64,000 nt of DNA, from assembly GCF_020283565.1 (NCBI RefSeq), contig NC_060060.1, positions 74,094,353 to 74,158,352 on the forward strand, in the 5' to 3' direction. The stretch is from Trifolium pratense. Lineage: Eukaryota; Streptophyta; Magnoliopsida; Fabales; Fabaceae. The notes under the pieces were generated by a model, which ran no database searches, was not told the DNA's origin, and worked only from the letters and a program-made list of their open reading frames with translations. The translations under genes and the position numbers were made by a program. The stretch's first letter is position 1. Each line of letters starts with the position of its first letter. This document shows, piece after piece, positions 37,780 through 48,757 of this stretch.

Positions 37780-37943
37780 ACCAACCGCGTGTGCTACCCT
37801 ACCACCAAGTGACCAATGCGAATGGGGTCACAGTCAAACACTATTCAGCTGAGTATAAATAGAAGGTATGGTATGGCTAAGATTCAGAACCACAAAAAAT
37901 AACATAGGATAAGAATTTTAAGAAAATTTAAAATATTCATTAA
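37780..37943 (+). pseudogene. Duplicated promoter and leader of the TSB-like gene
   Basis: Shares TATAAATAGAAGGTATGG, CAGATTCAGAA-type and GATAAGAATTTTAAGAAAA words in order with 41350-41455, the region directly upstream of the TSB-like ATG. TATA box copy at 37854-37861. It runs into a Mutator-like element at 37944 and is the upstream end of a lost TSB paralogue. Confidence 0.7.
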
Positions 37944-38665
37944 TAGTGAAATGTCAAATACTCTCGTGAAATTTCAAAATTCGTTAAATACTTTTTGAAA
38001 ATTTGGAAATAAATAAATACCCCTAAAATTGTAAAACGTCAACCAAATTGCCATCTGCTTCGTTTATTCCGTCTATTTTAAACAGGGAAAGAGACGAAAA
38101 GATGGATGAGACAAGAATTGATAAATAGTATGATGTTAATGATTGATGTTTCTTGTCTGGTTCTGAATCTGATCGATGACTCAGATTGGTCTATTGGGTG
38201 GTTAAAACCTCTTGGTTCTGATTTTGAAAACAATGATAATGATGATGAGAATAATTATGGTGATGATAGTTTTGCTGTTTTGGTTTCTTGTTATTCACCT
38301 GGTTGCAAGGAGGTTGAAGGCTCAAACAATGAAGATGGAGATAGAGTGCTAATCGGATGCATATTTCCCCTTACCTTTTTTATAAATGGGCGTGGGATCC
38401 CGACATATGCTTGTTGTAGCTTTCTTCTTTTGTATTCTTGCTTCCTCTCTTGGTATATCTTATGCCATGTATGAGGTTTGTTAATAAATTTTTTGGTGTT
38501 AGAAAAAAAAGTGTTTTTGAAGGCTCAAAACATACGGATTAAACGGAGCATGAGGCAATTTGATTGACGTTTTATAATTTTATGAGGATATTTGACTATT
38601 TTCAAATTTCAAAGGGATATTTAACGAATTTTGAGATTTCAGAAGGGATATTTGACATTTTACTC
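37944..38665 (+). mobile_element. Mutator-like element with long terminal inverted repeats and non-TIR cargo (Pack-MULE candidate)
   Basis: Imperfect inverted repeats of about 140 bp (start TAGTGAAATGTCAAATAC; minus-strand other end GAGTAAAATGTCAAATAT). Exact 9-bp duplication ATTCATTAA (37935-37943 and 38666-38674). Long TIRs with a 9-bp duplication define the Mutator superfamily. The cargo is not a transposase. Confidence 0.85.
38106..38474 (+). CDS. ORF inside the Mutator-like element, possible captured gene fragment
   Basis: The 122-aa frame has an acidic Asp/Asn-rich section (ENNDNDDENNYGDD), then FAVLVSCYSPGCKEVEGSN, then a hydrophobic C-terminus that looks translated from non-coding DNA. 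The segment around DDSDWSIGWLKPLG has the look of a conserved plant protein, but I cannot name it. I read it as a captured exon between Mutator ends. Whether it is expressed is unknown. A truncated repeat of its 3' half lies at about 40217-40340. Confidence 0.4.
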   Translation: MRQELINSMMLMIDVSCLVLNLIDDSDWSIGWLKPLGSDFENNDNDDENNYGDDSFAVLVSCYSPGCKEVEGSNNEDGDRVLIGCIFPLTFFINGRGIPTYACCSFLLLYSCFLSWYILCHV

Positions 38666-38699
38666 ATTCATTAAAATCATTATTTTTGTCATTTAAATA

Positions 38700-38790
38700 T
38701 TTAATAAATATGATGACCCCATGCAAGGGATAAGTTTAAGGTTAAGGTTCCTCAATTAACCAATTATTACTTATACACCTTTACCCAGCT
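38700..38790 (+). pseudogene. Remnant of TSB-like exon 1
   Basis: Reads ATGCAAGGGATAAGTTTAAG and continues through GTTCCTCAATTAACCA, matching the start of the TSB-like coding region (41491-41620) with an internal deletion of about 60 bp relative to the second remnant at 40590-40720. Together with 37780-37943 and 39076-39690 it outlines a decayed TSB paralogue. Confidence 0.7.
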
Positions 38791-39075
38791 TAAGGAATGT
38801 ATGGCCACATAAATCGGATTTGGATCCTCTTCAATATTTTCTCTAATATTATCTCTTATTTTCTTTATTCAATGATTGATAAATTATAAAAAGCAAAAAA
38901 TATCTAAGAAGAGAAAGAAGAATAGTGAATCAATAATTAAGATTACAATCACATGACCAACATGAGAGGGAAAATTGATGGCATCCAAGTCCATTCAAAA
39001 TCACATAAACAAATACCACAAAATCACATTTTCTAAAAAAAAAACATATTGAGTAAAAAAAACATAAAATAACAT

Positions 39076-39690
39076 AACCGGATTATCCTGATCTGTTACA
39101 AGATCCGGCTGTAACAGTAAGAAAATCCAAATCCCACCAAAATGTCTTGATTTAGTACTATTGAAGTTAGGAGAAAGCTAACAAAATGTCTCACACATGT
39201 TAACAAACTCAATAAAGAAATATCCACCAAACAATCTATACATTCAACCTTGTAAAACTCAAGATATTTTTTTCAATGTAATTTTTCTACTTTTATGTTC
39301 CTTAACAAGTGTTCTTTTTACACCCGTCAAAATAAAAAAATGTGTCCTTTTTACACATGTTAGCGAGACCAATTAATTATTCTTGTGCCATTTTTTTTAT
39401 TTTTTTTGGTAGAGCGTGCCATTTTATTTTATTCCCTACATATATAGTAGTGTAAATTTGAATAAAAGTTAAATAGAGACAAATTTAAGTGAGAAAAAGA
39501 TAAAAACACCCTAGTTGATAGTGCAAATGCAGAAAATGTAAGAAATTTAAATGAACTTGCATTCTCTGAACCCTAATTCCGTCTCTAGTTAAAATTTTTA
39601 TCATGCGATCAAAATGTGTTTATTATCATTAATTTAGTATTAAACATGAATAACCAAACATGGATTGAAATGTAATAATACTTTTTTAAG
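39076..39690 (+). pseudogene. Remnant of TSB-like intron 3
   Basis: Matches 43588-43985, the intron between exons 3 and 4 of the TSB-like gene, including GGATTATCCTGATCTGTTAC, CACCAAAATGTCTTGA and GTTGATAGTGCAAATGCAG. About 200 bp of other sequence is inserted near 39265-39448. The flanking exons are not present. Confidence 0.75.
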
Positions 39691-40176
39691 GTAGGTCTAA
39701 ACTTATTTTTAAAAGTAAGCTTTTAAGTTTTGTCATATTTCTTCGACTTAAGAAATTATAGAGTATCTTTTATGTCCATTGTCCTGTGAAATATGAATAT
39801 AGTCCGGTAATATAGAGTATTATTTAAAGAAAAACTTCTATATGTTCATAAATCTTAGCTCAACTCAGCTTCTCTCAACTTATATTTATGAATTTCCAAT
39901 AACTATTTTTATTTTTTCTATCTAAAAAGAAGACAATTTCTATCTCGACATATGAAATTATATTTCAATATCAGAATCTAAACGTTTGACATATGATTAA
40001 AAGGCCTAAGCAAGTCACTCCAATTACACCTGGCATGAGATTTTTTTCAAAAATATCTTAACATGAATGATATAACATTAACTAAAAACTAGGTTTCGAC
40101 CTCTTTTTTTAGGCAACAAAGTTTAGGTATAAACCTAATGTTTCACCCGTCAAGACCTTGGGTCGGTTGGAGGAAT
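39690..40176 (+). repeat. Extra copy of the gene B 3' flank
   Basis: Nearly the same sequence as 36795-37276 and in the same orientation, with only scattered base differences. It joins directly to the TSB intron remnant at about 39690, a chimeric junction. Confidence 0.8.
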
Positions 40177-40216
40177 AGACCTTAGGTATAAACCTAAAGT
40201 TTAGGTATAAACCTAA

Positions 40217-41012
40217 AGAGTGCGGATCGGATGCATATTTCCCCTTACCTTTTTTATGAATGGGCGTGGGATCCCGACATATGCTTGTTGTAGCTTTCTT
40301 CTTTTGTATTCTTGCTTCCTCTCTTGGTATATCTTATGCCATGTATGAGGTTTGTTAATAAAATTTTTGGTGTTAGAAAAAAAAGTGTTTTTGAAGGCTC
40401 AAAATATACGGATTAAACGGAGCATGAGACAATTTGATTGACGTTTTACAATTTTATGAGGATATTTGACTATTTCCAAATTTCAAAGGGATATTTAACG
40501 AATTTTGAGATTTCAGAAGGGATATTTGACATTTTACTCATTCATTAAAATCATTATTTTTGTCATTTAAATATTTAATAAATATGATGACCCCATGCAA
40601 GGTATAATTGTTAGCAGCCAACCCAAAGAGCGTGCCTCCGCTCTGCTGTGGTTACTAGGGATAAGTTTAAGGTTAAGGTTCCTCAATTAACCAATTATTA
40701 CTTATACACCTTTACCCAGCTTAAGGAATGTATGACCACATAAATCGGATTTGGATCCTCTTCAATATTTTCTCTAATATTATCTCTTATTTTCTTTATT
40801 CAATGATTGGTAAATTATAAAAAGCAAAAAAATATCTAAGAAGAGAAAGAAAAATAGTGAATCAATAATTAAGATTACAATCACATGACCAACATGAGAG
40901 GGAAAATTGATGGCATCCAAGTCCATTCAAAATCACATAAACAAATACCACAAAATCACATTTTCTAAAAAAAAAAACATATTGAGTAAAAAAAACATAA
41001 AATAACATAACA
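40217..41012 (+). repeat. Second copy of 38343-39070 (Mutator 3' half plus TSB exon 1 remnant)
   Basis: Parallels the upstream copy from the middle of the Mutator-like element rightward. Its TSB exon 1 remnant (40600-40720) is longer, keeping ATAATTGTTAGCAGCC and AAAGAGCGTGCCTC words also found in the real exon 1, and so is closer to the ancestral state. Confidence 0.8.
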
Positions 41013-41350
41013 TACTATAAGAATTAAAAAATAAAAAATAAACATAACATACTAAAAGGTATATATTTTGTTGTTAATTATTGATTAGATACGAATATTT
41101 TTTTAGGTTAGTCATAAGAGTGATTAATTTTTATGATTTTCTTTTTGAAGCAGATTATTTTTTTTATGTTATTTACAATTTACATAAAAATTATTTTTTT
41201 TATTATTAATAAAATGTTTTTTTTTACACAAAAAAAGTTATTCTTTTTAAATTTTTTGTGTTTTTAAATTAAGGAGTCCATTTTTAACTTTTGAAACGAA
41301 ACTTCAAATTAATTGGTACCGACGCAGAATCACAGCCACACACTATCATT
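41013..41350. other. AT-rich sequence upstream of the TSB-like promoter
   Basis: No gene, repeat boundary or recognisable element seen. Mostly A/T runs. Confidence 0.4.
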
Positions 41351-41359
41351 TTAAGAAGG

Positions 41360-41367
41360 TATAAATA
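41360..41367 (+). promoter_or_regulatory. TATA box of the TSB-like gene
   Basis: TATAAATA lies 124 bp upstream of the ATG at 41491. The surrounding block is also kept in the duplicated promoter at 37780-37943, where the TATA box is at 37854-37861. Confidence 0.65.
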
Positions 41368-41490
41368 GAAGGTATGGATACAGATTCAGAATCACAAACA
41401 AATAGAAGCACAAAACATAACGTACGATAAGAATTTTAAGAAAATTTAAACCATTCATTTTTTTGAATATTTTTTTTATCACTATTTTTT

Positions 41491-44390
41491 ATGGCCACGT
41501 GCAAATTGCAAGGTACAATTGTTAGTAGCCAATTGATAAATAAAAAAGTACCCAAAGAGCGTGTCTCTGATGTGGTTACTAGGGATAAGTTTAAGTTTAA
41601 GGTTCCTCAATTAACCACAACTTCACCTTTGCCCATACTACCCTTGATAGAGAAGACCAAGGAAATTATTGTAGAAACAGAGAGTACCAATTCTGCTGGA
41701 AAATTTGGTAGATTTGGAGGCAAGTTTGTACCTGAGACACTTGTTATTTGCATGAACCAGCTTGAAGCTGAGTTCAAAAACGTCCTACGTGATCAAGTTT
41801 TTCAGGTAATTAACTACTTTCTTCGTTCTTTTTTAAGTGTCGTTTTAGAAGTTTTTTTTTTCCTATTTAAGTGTCATTTTGATAATTTAAAGTTCATCTT
41901 GTGCTAATAGGCAGAGCTAGCAACAGCGTTAAGAGACTATGTTGGTAGAGAGACACCTCTATATCATGCTCAACGGTTGTCCGAGTATTACAAAAACAAA
42001 AATGGTGGCATAGGGCCTGATATATACTTAAAAAGAGAGGATCTAAATCACACTGGCTCTCACAAGATGAACAACGCGCTTGCACAAGCTATGATTGCCA
42101 AGCGCATCGGTCTAAAAAGTGTTGTTACGGCTACCGGTTCCGGACAACACGGGCTTGCCACAGCTTCAGCATGTGCAAAACTTGGTTTAGAGTGCACGGT
42201 CTTCATGGCTAGCAAAGACATGGACAGACAATCATCTAATGTGCGATTGATGAAGTTGTTAGGCGCAAAGGTAATCAAACTTAACATTTTATGTTTTTCC
42301 TAGTTGAAAAAATCAAATAATTACACCATTTACATTTTTCAAAATAAATAAAGGGTTAAATAAGTTTTTAGTCTCGAATTTCCTTTTGAATCCCTATGAA
42401 AAGTTTCAGCAACTTTTAGTCTTCTAAATATTTTCAATCACAATTTTTAGTTCTTAATTTTAATCTAACTCTTATAAAAATTAATTTTTTTTAACATAAG
42501 ATGAATTATTTATGAATTTTTTAGCGCAAATAGCTTAAAAATTCATATTTAATTTATCCCTTATTAAAAATATTAAATTTTTGTAACAAAAAAATTCAAT
42601 AATGTAAGAAAAAATATTAAATTTTTAACATGATCGCAAAAAAAAAAAATCAAAATTTTAAATGATATACATGAGTTGACAGGACCAAAAATAACGACAG
42701 AAGAAGAAAAACAATTTGACCTACTATAAGGAGGAAGACATGAAAAGTTCTGAATTCAAATTCTGATAGAGTTATGATTAGTACGTATAACTAATAAGTA
42801 AAATCCTCCTTAATAAGCCAAAATAGAGAGTAGTCCCATAGTTGGTTCCAAAAGGTTGAGACTCTAATTAATATCGTGTCTTCAAAAAATAAAATAAGAT
42901 GAAGAAATATTTTTAGAATTAGCTAGTGATATTAATGGAGAAGATATACACAAAATAATCACTTTATAATTAGATTAATAATTCATTCATGTATTCATCA
43001 AATAGGTTGAAGCTGTTAATGGAAGTTTCAAAGATGCATCATCAGATGCGTTTCGTTGTTGGATAGGAGACTTAGAAAACAGTTACCATTTAACAGGTTC
43101 AGCTGTGGGACCACACCCATGTCCCACCATGGTACGTGAGTTTCAATCAGTGATTGGAAAAGAAACAAGAAAACAAGCATTGGAAAAATGGGATGGAAAA
43201 CCAGATGTTGTTGTTGCATGTGTTGGAACAGGATCAAATGCTTTGGGTATGTTCCATGAGTTTATATATGACACTGATGTTAGATTAGTTGGAGTTGAAG
43301 CAGCTGGTTTGGGGTTAGAAAGTGGAAGACATTCTTCTACTTTGGCTAAAGGAGAAGTGGGTGTTTATCATGGTGCTATCTCTTATTTATTGCAAGATGA
43401 TGATGGACAAATTATTCAACCACACTCAATTGCTGCAGGGTAAGTCACACCAAAATTCACCGGAAATTCCTGCAATAATTCACAGGTTTCACACAGTTTT
43501 ACATTTTAATCATCCATTTTAGATTGAACGGTTTAGAATAACGTGGTTGCAAAATCACCGTAAAAGATCTTGACCACACATTTGAAATCGGATTATCCTG
43601 ATCTGTTACAAGATCCTCCTGTAACAGTAAGAAAATCCAAATCACACCAAAATGTCTTGAAGTTAGGAGAAAGCTAACAAAATGTCTCACACATGTTAAC
43701 AAACTCAATAAAGAAATATCCACCAAACAATCTATGCATTCAACCTTGTAAAACTCAAGATATATTTGAATAAAAGTTAATTAGAGACAAATTTAAGTGA
43801 GAAAAAGATAAAAACACCCTAGTTGATAGTGCAAATGCAGAAAATGTAGGAAATTTAAATGAACTGCATTCTCTGAACCTAGTTAAATTTTTTATCATGC
43901 GATCAAAATGTGTTTATTATCATTAGTTTAGTATTAAACATGAATAACCAAACATGGATTGAAATGTAATAATACTTTTTTTTAAAATTATTTGCAGGAT
44001 GGAGTATCCAGGAGTTGGTCCAGAGTTGAGCTTCCTAAAAGAAAGTGGTCGTGTAGAGATTTGTGTTGCAACCGATGATGAAGCTCTTGATGGTATGCAT
44101 ACTATTTTTATTTTTATTTTCATTTTGTTTTGAAAAATATGAATGGATATATTTATAACCCAACCATACACACATATATAAACAATTTCTTGTACTATTA
44201 ATTTGCAGCATACGAAAGATTATGCAAATTGGAGGGCATATATCCATCTCTGGAGGCCACACATGCATTTGCAATATTAGATAAATTGATCCCTTCTTTA
44301 CCAAAGGACAAAAGTAAGGTTGTTGTGAATTGTAGTGGACGTGGAGATAAAGATGCACCTATAGTCTTCAATCGTAGAGTACCCGCATGA
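41491..44390 (+). CDS. Tryptophan synthase beta chain-like protein (PLP enzyme) with altered catalytic Glu
   Basis: Exons 41491-41805, 41911-42270, 43006-43439, 43998-44092 and 44209-44390 (461 aa), all GT..AG. The first ~70 residues look like a plastid transit peptide; [12 protein letters not shown] then starts the enzyme. The fold II PLP enzyme would join indole and serine. The PLP lysine (HTGSHK, K157), GQHG, the PLP-ring serine (SGRGDKD, S444) and DDEAL are kept. Odd points: the usual AETGAGQHG reads TATGSGQHG, so the catalytic Glu (E109 in bacterial TrpB) is Ala179. The phosphate loop GGGSN is GTGSN (T300). About three residues are missing after AKVEAVNG in the mobile COMM domain. No frameshift or stop is seen, so it may be a neofunctionalised copy; loss of function is also possible. 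Decayed copies of its parts lie just upstream. Confidence 0.92.
42352..42720. repeat. Possible Mutator-type MITE relic in intron 2 of the TSB-like gene
   Basis: Begins GGGTTAAATAAGTTTTTAGT, a common plant MITE end. Near 42690 the sequence AGGACCAAAAATAACG may be the other end. Target duplication not resolved. Confidence 0.35.
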
Positions 44391-44887
44391 TGGAAAATGA
44401 AAGTGTATTATTATTAGTTTATGTATCAAACTGAGTTATCATAATACTCTGTTTGTTAATTAGGAAATGAAATTGTATTCAGGTCTGTACCAAAAAAAAG
44501 AAAAAAAATATTGTATTTAGGTTGGAATACCCATTATAATCTCTTTTGTATCATTAAACCAAATAATTAAGATAAATTCATGACTTACATATATTATTTA
44601 ATATGTTAAATAAGTAAAGTTTTTTTCCAAAATAATATGAGTCCCTTAAATTATAGTCCCGTCTCTTTCAATAAGGCTCATGGAGTTGGGGGTAATCGGG
44701 TTCTCACACCGAAGCGTAGGATCTTATGATCTTCAGACAGGGCAAACAAACTCCGATCTTGTTTCGTGTCATTGCCGTCGACGTGAACCGTCGCCGACTA
44801 TGATAAATATTTGTCCTCTCTCATTTTCGTTCACCTCTCTCTATCTAAACCCTATATTTCATTGATTTTGAACTATAATTTTTCGTT
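44391..44887. other. 3' region of TSB-like gene and spacer
   Basis: Probable 3' UTR of the TSB-like gene, including a poly(A) micro-insertion at 44485-44509, then an uncharacterised block at 44640-44880 that I cannot assign. No supported gene. Confidence 0.4.
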
Positions 44888-44892
44888 CAACT

Positions 44893-45847
44893 TGATAACT
44901 CCGTTATTACACACTAAAAATGACATATTCAAGGGAGTTTAGAGGACCTTTTGATGAGATTTTAAGCTTAGAATAAGTGAAATTCATGGTTTTGAAGAGT
45001 TGGTTTATGTGAAAGAAATAAGGAAAAACTGTCAAAAAGTGTTGCGGAAAGTCTAAAAAGCTGTCGAAAGTGTTGCTGAAGGCCTAAAAAGCTGTCAAAA
45101 GTGTTGCTGGAGGCCTAAAAAGCTGTCAAAAACTGTTGCTGAAAGGGTCGCGCCCAGGCGCAGGAGGGCTGCGCCTGGCGCAATTCTGCATCATTTTTTC
45201 ACATTTTCTTGTTGTTTGCTGCGCCTAGGCGCAATGCTGACCCTGTTGACCCATTTTTGCACTATTTAAAGAGGAAAACACCCATTGAAAAGGGGTTACG
45301 CATTTTTGGATCAAAATTGAAGATTGGAGCTCAATTGTGTGATGAACTCAATAGTTGATTTGTCATGAAAATGGAAATTAGCTATAGACCTAAGAATGAT
45401 TGAACAATTGATAATCACTTTAGAGATTTAGGTTTATTGATTGTGATTTAGGAATCAATGCTTGTGAAAACCTCACTTAAACACAAATTCACCCAAGAGA
45501 TTGGGGAGTTGTGATTAAGTGAGAGGATTATTATCCAAGAGATTGGGAATAATCATTTTATTGAATCAATCTTGAAACTAGTTGAGTAATTCATGAGTAT
45601 ATAATATGATTCACCAAACAAATTACTATGAGATGAACCGAAAAGATCCAATCGCCCGCCAACCGTTCGATAAAAGTCCAATATTCGTTTTCAACAAATT
45701 CTTATGAACAAATCTCCCCAATTATTCTTTTATTTTCTTTTATGCATTGATTTAATTGTTTTGGTTCAAAGTTAAACAACAATCCTCGTAGACACGACAT
45801 CTTAATTACTACTTGACGATAATTGTATACTTGCAATTTATCTATCA
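44893..45847 (+). mobile_element. Solo LTR of a Ty3/gypsy-like retrotransposon
   Basis: Begins TGATAACTCCGTTATTAC, ends TTGCAATTTATCTATCA, flanked by the exact 5-bp duplication CAACT (44888-44892 and 45848-45852). Its termini match the inverted ends of the solo LTR at 25868-27051. It contains a tandem repeat and three GCGCC..GGCGC palindromic words. Confidence 0.88.
45027..45145. repeat. Tandem repeat inside the solo LTR, about 32 bp x 4
   Basis: Unit resembles AAAAGCTGTCAAAAGTGTTG followed by CTGAAGGCCT, four imperfect copies. It is directly followed by GCGCCCAGGCGC, GCGCCTGGCGC and GCGCCTAGGCGC palindromes (45150-45235). Confidence 0.8.
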
Positions 45848-46082
45848 CAACTCATCTTTTGTGATGATAAATGATGCATAAACTTTTTTTTTAGTGATGC
45901 ATCATGCATAGGTCTTTAGTTATTTTAAGAAAAAAAAATGTACGGAATTTATTTTATGAACTTAGTACTTGGTTGTTATGAACTTTTGGAATGATAATTA
46001 TGAAATATTAATCCTACCAAGTGTCTCAATCCTTACTACATTGGTCAGGAGGGACATCCAAGAGGTACTTATATATTACGGT

Positions 46083-46641
46083 TATGGGTGTACGTGGTTG
46101 GGTTGGGTCGGATTTGGCCTAATCTGTTACATAACCCGTTCAATATTCATTGGGTTGGATTCATCATCAAATCCGCACTTTCGCTATCAAATTCAAACCG
46201 AACCACCCCGATTATTAATGATTGGGTTGGGTTGGCTTCGCAGGTTGTTCATAAAATTAAAAATCTTTTTTTTATTAAAATGATACATACATTTTTAAAA
46301 ACTTATAAAAAAACCTATAATACAATTTATGAATTTAACACAATTTAACACATTTCTAACATTACATTGAATAAAACACACTCATTTAACTTTAAATAAA
46401 AATTTATCCTTAATCATAACACTTAATAAACTAAATAAGAGTAGCAAATTCCCAAAAAATACATCATTTTCATGACCGGATTGGGTACACGGGTAGACTG
46501 ATTCAGAAACTCAAATCCAATATCCGAATTGATTGCTTGTGGGTATGGTGGATTGAGTCGAATTCTACCCACAAATAAACTGGTTCAGTAAATAATGGGT
46601 TGGATTGAGCCGAATTCTACCCGCACACATGAACACCCTTA
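46083..46641. mobile_element. Non-autonomous hAT-like element
   Basis: Ends TATGGGTGTACGTG and CATGAACACCCTTA pair as inverted repeats. Flanked by 8-bp repeats ATTACGGT (46075-46082) and GTTACGGT (46642-46649), 7 of 8 identical. The interior has repeated GGGTTGGGTT and CGAATTCTACCC words near the ends and no coding capacity. Confidence 0.65.
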
Positions 46642-46649
46642 GTTACGGT

Positions 46650-47337
46650 AATTTCTTTTATCATATTCTATTACTGATGGGTTTGTCAATGGATGTACTC
46701 GGGAATTTCACGAGACATTTGGTAGGGGTGTTCATGGTCCAAAACTGAACCAAACCACTTTCATCTAAAATCGGTTAATTTTATAAAACTGATTCAATTC
46801 GGTTCAGTTTAGAACCGGTTGAAAACCGGTTTATAATAAAAAATTGATTTTCTTAATCCATTTTAAAATTTGTTTTTATTGAAATGGTACTAAAAAAAAT
46901 ATCATTTATAAAATCTATCTAACTTTTTTAAAAAAAAAAATAGATAATAGATAATAATGGACGAATTCAATCTAACTAGCTTTTTTATAAAATTGAATGG
47001 ATCATGTATTTATTTTTGTAAGATTTAATGAATTAAATTTATTTCTTCTAAAATATATACAATGATATAATAAATAAAATATGATTATAATTATTTTAAA
47101 CCATTTTAGTATACTGGTCTTTGCAATCGTGCCAAAGATTAAGATACTCTTGGTTTAACAAAATAAAAAAAAAAATCAAAGACGGCCAAAACGCTGTCGT
47201 TGCCGACGTGTTTTCTTTCTTAAACTTGTTTGGTGGTTTTTCTCTGCTGTGTACAGCTTATAGCTTTCACTTTCTCCTTTTTCACTTTGAAAGCAAAATT
47301 CAAGTCTCTTCTTCTTCAAACTTCAAACTTCAAAATA
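46650..47337. other. Upstream region of the GPI-anchored protein gene, with a truncated hAT-like end
   Basis: At about 46726-46830, GGGGTGTTCATGG followed by GAACC/GGTTC words looks like one end of another hAT-type element with no matching second end. The promoter and 5' UTR of the downstream gene should lie in about 47100-47337. No TATA box was firmly identified. Confidence 0.45.
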
Positions 47338-48757
47338 ATGGCGTTTTTCCGCTTCTCTCTTGTTTTCTTCATTTCTTCAATTCTCTTATTCAATCACTCA
47401 GTTAAATGCGACAATGGTAACTACTACTCTCTTTCTCTCAATAGCTTTCACTTTCTTCTACTACATTTTCGTTTCTTAATAATAGTCAATGTACAAGAAC
47501 TAGATCTGATTCGGAATGCGCTTTATAGTATTAAATAGTATAGATTTTCAAAGATCTGCTTTTTTTAAGAGCTATATTCATTTTAATTTTGATTAAATTA
47601 TATTTATCCCAGTGAAATGTTGTTACAGATCACAATGTTAAATTGATCTGTTTGGATTCATGTGATTATTAACTAATGTAGTTAGCCTAGTTGTTTTGAT
47701 GTATTGTAATCAAGAATTAAGTTAGAGACCATTTGTGTTCCATTGAAACCTTTCTTGCAAATAGATACTATCATATAGGGTTATAGGATCTGTTTTGATT
47801 GACTTATTTGAGCTTATCTACCGATATAAACACTAATGAGACTGTTTGGGAGAGATATTATGTAAACAACTTATGATGTGCCCACAAGCAGTTTTCAGCT
47901 TGAAGCTTTTCAGGATAGCTTATGAAAACGGCTTATAGCTTAGCCTTATATGAAAACAATTTGACTTTATTTTATCTTTAGTTATAGAATTAGCTTAATT
48001 GGTAATTGAGTATTACGTTGTAAGTGCTTAATTAAATTGTTTATCTATACAGAATCGTAGTGTATTTGGATTTTAGTTTGATAAAGTACTTAAACTCGTG
48101 CTTGAGGGAATCCATTACCCTTGGTTGATTCAATCAAGTGTAAATTGGGCCTCTTTCAAGCTGAAATCCAAACACACTAATTAATAATTGTGTGCATTGA
48201 AGCCTACATTTTGAAACTGTACTTAGTACTTACCTTAACATTCCCCTGCAGATGAGGAAGATGTTCTTTTTCAGGGAGTCAATGAATACCGCGCATCATT
48301 AAACTTGACAACTCTAACAAAGAATGAGAATGCTAATTGTTTGGCGGAACAAATAGCTGACCAGTTCAAGAATCAACCTTGTACAAATACCACAGGTGCT
48401 AACACAGTACCAGGTACTGAGCCTCAGTTTGCCAACTATCCAGAACTTTTAACTAAATGCCACTTAAATATTTCCAACACAAGGGATGGATCGATAATGC
48501 CTGCTTGTGTTCCTGGCCTTGTTCCGGGCATTGTCCTCACTAATTTCACGAAATCTCTCTACTCCCAAAATCTCAATGACACGAAGTTTACTGGAATTGG
48601 GATTGGTTCAGAAGATAATTGGATCGTTGTTGTACTGACCACAACCACTTCTGATGGAAGCTTTCTTCCTGATACTAGTGGTGCCAATTTTATTTCCACA
48701 ATTGGATTGGTTTACTGCTTAATGCTCTTGTTAGTTGGTAACATTATCATGTTCTGA
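47338..48757 (+). CDS. GPI-anchored secreted protein of the At5g19230/At3g06035 family
   Basis: Two exons, 47338-47416 and 48252-48757, joined by a GT..AG intron with the split codon GAT; 194 aa. Residues 1-24 (MAFFRFSLVFFISSILLF..) are a signal peptide. The mature part (DEEDVLFQGVNEYRASL..NENANCLAEQIADQF) matches the plant family of small GPI-anchored proteins, with conserved Cys residues and five N-glycosylation sequons (NLT, NTT, NIS, NFT, NDT). A C-terminal hydrophobic tail (FISTIGLVYCLMLLL..) after DTSGAN fits GPI attachment near the Ser/Gly. It should sit on the outer face of the plasma membrane. Biochemical function is not known to me; the N-terminal motif resembles CAP/SCP domains. 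Intact with normal family length. Confidence 0.9.

Noticed and set aside
45150..45235. GCGCC palindromes as an origin or CRISPR-like array
   Set aside because: They lie inside a solo LTR of a plant retrotransposon; spacing is irregular and there are no spacers.
46723..46850. Second hAT element after 46641
   Set aside because: Only one end is recognisable, and no second end or 8-bp duplication was found, so no boundaries are claimed.
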